DNA of 64,000 nt from Norana najaformis (lineage: Eukaryota; Annelida; Clitellata; Crassiclitellata; Hormogastridae). Position numbers and translations under genes: made by a program. Positions 39,701 through 51,700 of this stretch are shown in pieces (position 1 is the first letter of the stretch; each line of letters begins with the position of its first letter). Under the pieces are notes generated by a model, which had not been told where the DNA came from, did not search any database, and saw only the letters and a list, made by a program, of their open reading frames with translations. The DNA is taken from positions 15,803,361 through 15,867,360 of the forward strand of contig OZ029918.1 in assembly GCA_964023275.1 (NCBI GenBank), in the 5' to 3' direction.

Positions 39701-42700
39701 CGCCTCTTTTAGCCTGTTTTGGCTGCTGGCGCATGCGCGTAGCTATCTAAAGAGGACACTAAGCTTCTTTGCTAGGAAGAGTGTTTACATTATTGTCGAG
39801 TGTTACTGTTTAGAAATATTAGCTAGAATGGAGTGCGAGAAAAGGGCAGCGCAAGCCAAATTTCATAGACAAATAGGTGCCGTGCACATTGGAGGGGATA
39901 GCACAAGAGAAGGACGCTATATAGTCCAAGTTGCAGGGTGCACTGACAGCACGGGGCAAGAAGGAGGCGTGTAAACTGTAATATTACCTGCGTCCCTATG
40001 CAATGGTTTACTACTTATAATTATTATTATGTGTTATATGTTGATATGAATAATAAAAGTTTTACTCTTTCGTATCTTTTAACATAAATAATGCTTATGT
40101 GGTATTTCAAGTCAGGCTAATGCCCATATCAACATTCTTCCTCATCACAAAGGGCTGTCATAGTTGGTTATGGTTTTTTAATGCAATTTATTTTGGTTAG
40201 ATTGCCAATCTTTGCCATGCACTCGTGAATGTGTGCATGCCCAAAGCCCACCACATGGAGATTTTGACAAGAAGGCCTCCACATTATATCTGCTTTCAGC
40301 TTTCATAAGTGTCTTTCAGATTCCCAGTAAAATTTGGAATTATATGTAACCCTGGTCAATGCTATTACCCTTCTCCAAAGACAAAGGAAAAAGTACAGAT
40401 AGACCAATCACAGCAACAAAGACAGGGAGACGAATGAAATACACCCAAACAGAGAAACACAGTGCAACAAATGAGAAACTTGTAATTGTAACTGTAATCA
40501 CGACAATTTAGATAGCATCGTCAGTAGCAAGCTACTTCAAGGGTGATTTATGTCAAATGTTTGCACGAACAAGAGTCCAACAATAAATGATAAATGGACG
40601 ATGTATAAAAATCAAAATCAAATGCTGATACTAGAGTTAGACAGTAAACAGAAAATCTTAACTGTGAGTAAATAAGATCTCAAAAGTCTCTTAAAAACAA
40701 AAACATTCTCAGCTTCTTGGATGGCTACAGGAAGACTATTCCAGGCACAGAAACAGAGGGAAGTGAGACAAAGCAACAGAGGCTTGTGTGTGAGACACAA
40801 GAAGGATGCCCACAACGAATAAGTCTCCGGCAGCTGACAAGCAATAGCTCATTTGATTTGATTTGATAACTTATATGACGCTTCTTACAGAACAAACTAC
40901 TCAGAGGTGCTTCCAGCATGAGAGCCCCTAGGAAGCTCAGACCCACAGACAGAGACACAAAAAAGACACAACGACAGACAGAGACAGATAAGTGAACAAG
41001 ACAGTAGAATCAAGAAAATCTCCTGCAATCTGAACCCATATAATAAATCCTGCATAAATCAGCTGACGAATAAGCCATCCAAATGCACAGGGTTTGTTTG
41101 CTGAGAAGTGATGCACTTGGTTTTCAATTATCAACTTCCATAACAATACAGAAAATGTTGCAGTAATGATTCCTGGATTTACAAAAACACAGTTATGCAT
41201 TAATGATTCAAGAAATTACTAAAAGACATTATCAGTTGATCCCTTGCCACCTTCCCTGCAGCTACTCGTGCCTGCTGCTTGATGTTATGAGGTTATGGCT
41301 GTAGTGCCATTGTCAAAATCATCTTCATCATTGTCCATGATAATGTCGTCAAAGACACGGTTCAGTTGGGAATCTGGCCTTCACATAGAATTTGGCCTTT
41401 GCTGCATCTGCTTCTTCCTGGCTGGGTAGATTAACACATTTTGGCATCTGTTGCATGAATGATTTGGCGACACGGCTGATGACTCGACTTGCCGTTGATT
41501 GATCAACTTCAAAGAACTCTCCAGTGATGCTTTGGAATGTTCTGGCTGCATAGAAACGTTAAGTCAGCATCACCTGCAATTGTACAATTCCTCCTTGATT
41601 AACAAAACAGAAATTTTTATTTGTTGTTATAAACTGTAATATAACAAAATCATCTGTGTGTGAATTTGTATTTTGTGTATCATTATTAGTTATTGCATTA
41701 CATCTTGCCTAAAAGTAATAATAAGGTATAAATGAAGAACATATGCCTGTAATTTTCATTTGCTGAATGCAGAAACAGCACCATATTCAGCACTTCCTGT
41801 TTAGCAAAGGATTTGTTTCAAATTGGGACTTACAGTTTATAAAACATTACTACGCTCAACCACAATACATAAAATCAGTCCTTATTCCCAAATCTTATCA
41901 TTATTCTGCAAGGTCATATGATTGTCTTTCTCTGGTCATACCTTGGACTAGAACTGTTCTGGGTAAACGGGCTTTTTCGGTTGTTGGACCTAAATTTTGG
42001 AATTTCCTCTCTGTGTCTGCTCGTTCTGCTCAGTCACTTTTGTCATTTTGTTCTCAACTTAAAAATTACCTGTTTCAAATTGCTTATCCACCATAGGCTG
42101 CCTCTCTGTCATGTGGACTGACCTTCTGGAAATTGACCTGACTGCGGCTTGGCTTTGGTGCGCCATCGGTTGATAGCTTGTGCATTAGACACCGGCGCAT
42201 TAGAAGTTTAGAAGTTTCTTCTTATTTTTATTATTGTTATGGTCGTTGTGGTTGTTGTTGTAGTTGTTATTGTAGTTGTTATTATTATTATTTATATTAT
42301 TACTACTATTACTATTATTATTATTATGGTGTTACAAAGCCAAATGAATACTACATATAACCACGCAATAAATAATTTGCTTTGCCATTTCTTAAACACA
42401 AATACAAAGAAATTTAAGTTAGGTTTAGGTGTGGCATGAGTTAGATTCTACTGTGGCTGTGAAAAATTACTGTTATATTTAGCATGACATTAACCGTAGG
42501 CCCTACCTGCATCCTCGCACGGCAGACCCATGTCGTGGTACAGCGAATTCCACATCGGCCGTAAGTTCGTCACAAATTACTAGCAATGTGACGATGAAAA
42601 CGAAACGCATCGTAAAGCTCGTCATCGGACAATGAATCGAGAAGATTTCGACTATCCCTAAATACTTTTTGACGTCGTAAACTGCGTTGAATGCGACGAA

Positions 42701-45700
42701 TTGGGACATCCGCCATATTGAATTCTCTCTCTTACGCTGGAGTAGACCACTTCCTCCTGCTAGCTAGGTCGAATAGAGATACTCCAGGGATACTCCAGAG
42801 TTGTGCGCTACTATGTCGTCGTGCATACCGAAATAGATTCTCTACTCGGAGTAGGCCGAATTTACTCTGGAGTAGAACTTACTCCTGCGTCGTGCATACG
42901 GCCCCAGGAGCATAGGGTCAATCAAAAGGCATTGCAAAATTGGAGGAAGACCTAAATTTGGCGCAAAAATGATTCAGATTTTATATAAAATTCTGTGTGC
43001 CAATTGGTTTTCATTTTGCAGTGATTACTGGCCATGTTTAAGCATTAACAATGGACACGCATTAATATTAGCTTCAGAGTTAGATCGGAGTACAGAAGAT
43101 TTTATTATAATAGATTTTGTAAAGATTGGGGTAGAGTACTTTGCTCATAAATAGCAAGGAACATTGTTGTGAACAAGCGGGCCAACACATTCCGTAAAGT
43201 CTTTCAACCAAGGCAATTAATAACTGGTGAGTAACTGTGAGAAAATTACCAACTTTCAGCTTTTTTATCTCTGCAACTGTCCTACATGTGCATAAATTAC
43301 CAATGGGAAAATTGATTTATCGCCCTAATTAACGATATAATACACTTATTTACATAGGATGACTGCTGGTTCCCTAACTCCAACCACTTTAGTGAGCCTA
43401 CCTACAATATCGCAGATCTGCACCTACAGCACATGCGGAAAGGTTCCCATGTTGCAAATTTGCATCTCTGGCAGACAAAGGGTTAACAGCAGAGAATACA
43501 TATGATACACGTGAAACGGCAAATGTTAAATGTTAATACTTTCCGAATGTAGTGTTGAAGCACATGATCAGCATAAGATCTGAAAAAGTATTGACTTTTA
43601 ATATTTGCTTTTTCACATGTGGCATTTGAATAGTGTTACTGTTAAACAATCATTCTTAAATTATATGCCGTTCTTTTATATTAATTACTATTTAAATAAT
43701 GAGAAAAGAGAAGTGGAAGATCTATAATGGGAAGACTTTATACAAAACTAGCTTTCCAAATGTGTTGTGATTGTCTTTCCTGCTAAATCTCTACAAAAAA
43801 GGATAAACCTTGAAAAATAAGACTATACTCGTGTATGTTTATATCCAGAGAAGCATAACTGACCTCTTCAAGGGCATTGTTAACTTTCTCAGGTACTGTG
43901 ATGTTGATCCATGGCTTCAATGCAACAACATTTAGCTCTGGCCTATAAGCAAAAATACACAAAGCCCTTAAATGCAGTCGTTTGTTTGCCATTAGTTTTT
44001 CGAAGCACACTCCACTGCAGTACACCCGACATGCATAAATACAATTCTTTATGATAATATTATATTTTAAAATACACACAAATATTCAACTAGAAATCAG
44101 TGAAAACATCGTAACCAATTTAGAACTCATACTCATCTATAAACAGAGCATAGATTGGCACAGATTTTCAGAATATAATGTATCCCTGCGATGGTAGCAA
44201 GCAGACCAGAATAAAAGCTGAAACTTAAGCTGCGCGATCCTTAAGCTTTTAATTCAAGAAACCTGCAAAAATTTAGCATAATAAGAGAGGAATGGTATCA
44301 TACTATGCTGGCCTTTCACCTCTCCATCCAGGGTTTGAATCCTAGATTTTCAATTGAAACTGATCATTCTTTGTCAAGCCATGACAGGAAGTTCTGCTCT
44401 GTTATTGGACTGCTATTATCACATGTGTACTTCAGCCAAAGATCCCTGAGCCCAAGGGCCACGTATCCAAACATAGGTGAGTAACAAATAGCAAGTACCT
44501 TACCGTACCAAATATAATCTGACATTCATGCCTCAAAAGAACTTGAAAAGTCACCTTAGACAAAGTTAGATTTGGCAATAGTCCATTTATTGCATGACTC
44601 TATCAGCAACAGTGCTCAGTGGCATGACCCTGAGCAATCTGCTAGCAATCCAACAGCCAAAGTACTCAGTTACAATTATGATAACAAACTGGACAAGCTG
44701 TCCTCACACATACAACAGGAGCTGTTACACACAACACACCAGGATTCCTACAGAATACACCTACACAAAAGCAAGCAGCATTAGCAACTAGCAACCAAGC
44801 CATTGTCACTGACATGATGTCACATTTGTGTTACAAAATAGCAAGTTATCACTAAGAAACTGCTTCATCCTACCGGTGTCGCTCACACTTTTCCTTGCCA
44901 CAGACAGTGCAAACCTTCTTAATAAGACCCAACTCTTCACTCCGACTGGCAGGCTAAAATAAAAACAGCTTTTGTAATTGTAACTGAACATTTATATAGC
45001 ACCATCTCACATAAATGGTCTTTTACTTCATCTCCACAGAAGGCAACACTGGCTGTTTAGCCACAACACCTAAAGATTGTTCTTCTTTGCCAGGGCTCAG
45101 CTGGCTGACAGTGCTTCTGAGTACAAAGCAGTCCTCTTTACATGCGAATCTGCTTAAACAGTGGTTGTGTCATGGCTCCCGACAATTCATATTTAAAACG
45201 CAAGACGTCTTCAGCCTTCAATGAATTCTGTTCAACTGAACTGCATTAGCAAATTGGCCAAACTTCACAAAAATCGTCTGCTTTGGACCAATCGACCACG
45301 AACCAATCATTAATTCAAATTTCTTTGGCTGGTTCCCTGCTCTCCATGCTGCTGCCAAAGCACAGTGGACACTTTCCCCAAAGCCTTATATTAATAATTT
45401 TATGCCCTATGATGCTGGCATGTACACTGATGCTGGCAACTATATACATTTATACATACATATCTATATCTAACCTAGCATCACACAGGCTTTACACATA
45501 AACAAGCTAACACATACAACGTAGATAAATGTTAATGTAAGAAGAATCACTACAACATCTGAAGTTCCTAAGCCTAATCAGAATGACAATTTAGCCAATA
45601 CAGAAATAACAATACTTGTACACAGAATTACAATCTTTTATGGTATTGATAATTGCAGGCAAATGTGTCACATTAATGTTAATAGTTCAGCATCACAGCA

Positions 45701-48700
45701 TTTCACTATCAAACTGAAGCTATGTGGAAAATTTTACGCATGTATGTGAAATAGCTACTGCAACTGCAATTTATGGCATTGTGCAGTCGGTGTGACTGGG
45801 ATACATTAAAAACACGCAATTTGCCATGCCACTGAAAATCAAGCAACCCCAGGCATACTGTAAGCCTCATATCTCAGGAAATACTAAGTATAAGGTCTGA
45901 AACTTTGCATGCTTTTGTGATATGTGTTTATCTATACACTTGCCAAACATTATCAAAATCTCAGACAATGAGGTGGAGACCACTGGTTGACTTGAGATTG
46001 AATGACCGTGATACTGATGATGAAATTTATGGCAACTGTAATGTAGGGTTAAAACCGAGCACATTTGCTGTATGCATTGTGCAGTCACATTCTCCAAAGG
46101 GCAAATACTTGAGGCGGAAAGACTTTTTGTCTTAAGCAGAAGCACAACACCAACAATTCCAACACACAGCTTATAGGCTGCTAATTCATGGTTCACTGGA
46201 TTTGAGCCTCAGAAGGTAAAAACGTCCATTACTCAGTCTTAATACCATCCAACTCTGTTAACATTAGAATTAATTAACTTGGAATTACTGAAAACTGCTA
46301 CTTCAAAACTTACTGGAACATTTAACATTAATTAAATTAATCAGATGGATCAGAAAACACTGCAATAAAGAAATCAATCTGAGCTTTAAAACATACTGAA
46401 ACACGTGGAAAGTTTCACACTAATCTGAAAACCAGCATCATACTCACCCTCCGAACTCTGACGCGTGAAACCAGGAGGTTAGGAAATAAGACATGAGGAC
46501 TGAAACAAAGCAAGAATTGACAGTTTTGACTACTGACCTTAAAAACATATCAGTAACTAACCTAATCTACAGAATTCTGAAGTATCATCACTCAAGTGAA
46601 TGAAACCTAAATGCTAAGGCTGAGTCTATTACAGCATTAGTATCACACAGATCCAGAAATTCAGTCAACAACATAGACGGCTCTCACAGAAAAATATTGC
46701 AATTAGTCATAATTTTAAGATTCGACATCATCAAAAGCAAACCTTTCAGAAATAACTCAAGTTGACAGGTAGACTAATATAATTACTTCCAAAACAGTGA
46801 TCTTAGATGCAGTACTCAAAAAGAGTCCTCAAAAGCAATATCCTCAGCTATTAATCCAGTGATACAGTGCCCTTCAGTCCAGTAATCAAAGCAAACTTTA
46901 AACAGGGTTGTCCTCAGAAATGATGGCCTTTGAAAGACGCAAAGTTGACATGAAAACACCAAAGTAATAACCACAGAAGGAATTCTCTCAAAAACAACAT
47001 CCTCTGAAAGAGTGGTACCTTAGAGGTAACAGTCATGGAGGCAATGAATGCAGCAGCAAAATCTTCAAAAACAAAATCCTAAAAATCAGTGTCATCTCCC
47101 AAGGCAATACCCTCAAAAACAGTGAAGTCAGTGAGTCAGTGACCTCAGTGGTAATTACCAGCAGCAACCTGATAGGCAGAAGCAACCATTTGATTGTCAA
47201 AATCATTCACCTTATCATTCAGTGGTACCTTAAGAGGTAACAGTCATGGAGGCAATGAATGCAGCAGCAAAATCTTCAAAAACAAAATCCTAAAAATCAG
47301 TGTCATCTCCCAAGGCAATACCCTCAAAAACAGTGAAGTCAGTGAGTCAGTGACCTCAGTGGTAATTACCAGCAGCAACCTGATAGGCAGAAGCAACCAT
47401 TGAGTGTCAAAATCATTCACTAGACCGTCAGTTCTATGCATTCATGCTCTTGTTAGAAGCACAGTCTCCTTGTCATGAACAATCTCCTCACAGCTAGGAA
47501 CAAAGTATTACGATGTTAAGAAAGTAAACGACAGGACACTCATGAATTTGTTATCTTAACCACTGGTTAAAACCACTTGCATTTTGTAAACAATATTAAA
47601 AGTTTGTATTAAGACTACTAACAGCTCTACCTGAATCACTCATAGATCAAAGAAACAATTTATGCTAACCCTTTGCTTGCCACATGTGCAATATTGCGAC
47701 AATCAGTATATTGCACCGAGGTGCAGATTTGCAACAATATAGGTGTCTTTAGTAAAGCTCTTCGATAACAGGGAACAAGCATTCAGTCTATTTAAATAAC
47801 TTCATGGATAACTAGATTGATAAAAATGCTATGATTTTGCTGTCGGTTGCTTGTGTCTACATGCGGCAGTTATCAAAATACACTAGGTGAAAAGTCAGCT
47901 AACCTTTTCATTTTGTGTTATGGACTACGATGATGAACTAAGTTGAAGTTTGATGTATGATGTTTGGTAATTTGGACCCGGATGAAGGGTTAATTTTGAA
48001 GGATTACACACACTTACAAACAGCAGGACCAACAGTACTGTACCATTCATACTAACGATTTATAGAACTTTTCAAAAGATAAAGAAAGCGATGCCAGCAG
48101 CAACGTAGCTTCATCTAGATTAGCATTATCGAAAGCCGCAAATAAAGGTTGGTCAAAAAATTTAAGAAAAGAATTGGCCCGCCTGCTACTATGAAAGATT
48201 AGTCAGTGTTTGATATATTTTCATAGTTTTATAACGAGTCACTGACCAAGGATGTCCCTGAAGTTAATCAGGACCCTAGGAATTTGACCAACTCAGAGTT
48301 TCGCACGCTAAACTGGCAATGCCCAAATGTAAACAAAGTGGAGCGAGATGTGATTTCTCGCTTTCATTTTGCCCTAGGGACACGCAAAAATGCCACTGCA
48401 AAGTGGCCAACATAACCTTACCTGAAGATGCTTAATGCCACAAAAGAAGTTAGAGATAATGAAGTTTTTTGGAAATAACTCTGATTTCTTGACAATTCTT
48501 TGCCTTCTGCCCCTCAAAAAAATAACTGCATGAGCAGTTCAACTGTTCTTAACTAATATCAGCGACCCTTCAAGATTTGCTTAGCACCCAGGTTGTGAAG
48601 TGAATCATGGTGCATTCAAAAATGATGGTTTACATACCAAACTAGCCATGATAAAGACAGTCACCTGAACTGTAATTTTAACTTTGACCTAATTATAACT

Positions 48701-51700
48701 GAAGGTACACTATATAATAGTAACATTTAATTTAAAACATCAGCAGAATACAAAAAGGCAGTGCAATGACTGCGTTTCAACACACGTGCCACACCATCAC
48801 ATTTAAACTGTCATATCTAAAAGATACAAGCACATACAAACAATTAAACAACAGTCTTCTTCAAAATTCATTTCTATACAAATTTCATGTTCAGACTTTA
48901 ACACTGTCTTCAGTGGTTGCCGAGATATTATGTTTTTACCCTTGAGCCATGAACTTAGATCAGACCCCAAAAATATCTGGTGGGAGGCCAGATAATTGGC
49001 TAAAAATATCTGGTAAACATAGGGTTAAGCAGACACGGACCAGTGGCGTAGGAATAGATTGTGCAGGTTGTGCAAAGCACAAGGGCCCACAAGGCCAGGG
49101 GCCGCCTGGGCCACCAAGGGGCCAAGGTCCGGTTGCTCAATTACTTAAAGCAAACTAGCCAAAGTCCAGCTTGCACAAGGGCCCTGGGAAGGCTAGCTAC
49201 GCCACTGACATGGACTAAACTTGGGTTTTGATTATATGTTCAGCCCCGTAACTGAGAATTGTAGGTGATAGAAACAGCAGCTCTGGCCAAGAATCACCTT
49301 CATATAAAACTGAATATTGTAGTTTAAAACAAGTTCCAGTTTCAGAAATAACAAATTGTGGTTCCCCCTGCAACTGAAAAACATGCAGCCACCACTAACA
49401 AAGAACATTTTGGCATTTCTATCGTAACTTATATGAAGCAGACTAAGTAAGGCCTTTTACTTGCTTTACATTATGATAGGTCTGCTCCAGCATGAACGTT
49501 TTTATTCCAAAAACAATGTTACAACATTGCAGTTTATTAGGAGGCAAATATGTGTACATTTAGCAACACATTATTAATAACATCACGTCCATTACATATT
49601 TCATATAAGAATAAAATATTAAATGTGATTTCAAATAGGGATGTTAAACGATAATCAGAAATCCGATAATCGGTTTCGAAAATGATTATCGGTTTTCTTA
49701 TTTACAAAACGATAATCGAATTAATTTTTTTTGTCACTTTCGTAGTGAAAATTATAAGAAATGCCCGAAAGAAATAATTCATGGATTTGTTTAGTTTTTA
49801 CGATTGTTTTGATCCAATATGGCCGGCAGATAAAAAGGCGCGTTTGTTCAAAATTTGTGAGCGTTCTGTACAGCAATCTTATAGCATCCAATGTTACCAT
49901 TAGCATATGGGCATGACTTCAGGCGCGCCATGCCGGGCTGCAGCCCTAGGGCTCAGCGGGCGTCCGAGTTTATCCAGTAGGATGCATTGCACATCGGTTC
50001 TCGTCCAAGACTGTTCGCTCTACTGGCCGCCGCAGCCCGGGCAATGACTGTCATCAGAGGTATGCCTAGCTTGCATCCATGCTATCTTGGCTATTACTAT
50101 TACTGCACAGGTATGTGGTCATATTCATTGAGCTGCGCATCCTGTTGGATGAGCCTCTTACAGCCGGCTGTAGTTGCTGCAGCCAGGGCTGAAGCCACAC
50201 CCACATGCTAATGGAAAATTGGACCATGATACTTAAGATAGACGATATGATTACTATTAGGAATACGTTTTTCTACTTTTATTTTTGTTATTTAATGAAT
50301 AAAAGATTTCTTAAATAAACGTACAGTATAAATTATGTTCAATTAAAATTTTAATCTATAAGTAGAAAATAAATATTTCGGTGTTGACTGACACTGCGTT
50401 GCATGTACATAAGTAACTTACGATATGTAATAATAAAGTAACTGCATTATATTTATTTAATAATATATTAAATTTGCTAATTGCTATGAAGGCCAATAAA
50501 AACCGATAATCGGTTTAAAATCGGATTTCTACAACCAATAATCGGTTTGCCAATAAAAATGATATTAACAACTCTAATTTCAAACAACATCTAGAACCTC
50601 CAAGAAGCAAATATCTGCTAAATAATATATTTGTAAAAAGATAAAATACTTCTAAAATTCCAACTTGCCTGAGTATGAAATAACCGAGAATTAAGCCTCC
50701 ACTAAACGACACCAGTAACAAAATCAAGTAGCTGAAATTAATAACAAACTTAAAATGTTATAAAAATGCTAAACTCCTTTGCAAAATTATTCTGACAGTA
50801 AACATGCAATGTCTAATATAAAAAATAATGTATTTAAAAAAATTAGACTGTTCATCCTTCCAGGGTACACAGGCATATAGTTCCTCCTCATAACACTGTA
50901 GAATGCAATGAAATGGAATTGACTTCAAGAAGGAAAGTCCACCATTACGTTAACACTTTCACTGCCTTGGAACCTCAGAGATTTAACCCACCATTTGCCA
51001 ATGTAATGTGTGAAAACAAAATTACTGTGCATTCTGTCAACTCAACCAGTTTTGGATAATGTTCCCACCTCATTGTCTCATATTTTTATAATTTTAAACC
51101 AGTATGAAGATAAACTTATATCATGAATGTCTGCAAAGGTTCAGAATGTAACACCTAGTACTTGCTGAGAAATAAGGTTTACAAAACACCTGGAGTTGCC
51201 TGATTTTCAGTGCCGCTGCAAACTGCAGTGGGCACCCAGAAGCCCATTTACCTATCTGAAGGACGGCACCAAGGCCGTGAATCTTATAACTTGAAACCTG
51301 GCCAACGAATCGTAATGATTATTTTAAGCATATTGCTGTATTAGTCATGGGCTCACAGCTTAATAAAGCGAAGTTGTCTGTGGCCTGTGAAGCCATGGAG
51401 TGGGAGGTACCCGGCTGCAATCAAGAGTTCTCAATTACTGAAGCAATGTAGAATAAAAAATTTCTTTAGTCTCTGGGATTCAACAGAGATATTTTGCTGC
51501 CCACATAATGGTGAGCAGAAAGATATCATGACTTTGTAGGTAAAGTGGCTGCTTGACTAACTCTGAATTATCCCTAAGTAAATACAATGCCTCACATGCA
51601 GACACTGGATGGTTGATTTAGTGATGAAGTGATGAAGTATCCACTCAGAATGGAATCAGGTATCCAGGGGATATTTTATACAACTTCTTACACCTCTACT

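Larger units (their letters stand above)
39529..42905 (-). mobile_element. PIF/Harbinger element with 28-bp perfect TIRs
   Basis: Both ends start GGGGCCGTATGCACGACGCA and continue GGAGTAAG, identical for 28 bp in inverted orientation. A transposase relic lies at 41230-41560 (minus). Two LINE pieces are nested inside. The 3-bp target duplication typical of the group is not evident: the flanks read CCA and AGG. Confidence 0.85.

Noticed and set aside
44310-44360. tRNA-like GGGTTTGAATCCTAG (B-box-like) sequence
   Set aside because: A single B-box-like word without a convincing A box or cloverleaf.
45283-46196. Open frames in 45283-45501 and 45867-46196
   Set aside because: No family resemblance, no flanking splice sites, AT-rich composition. 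Treated as chance.
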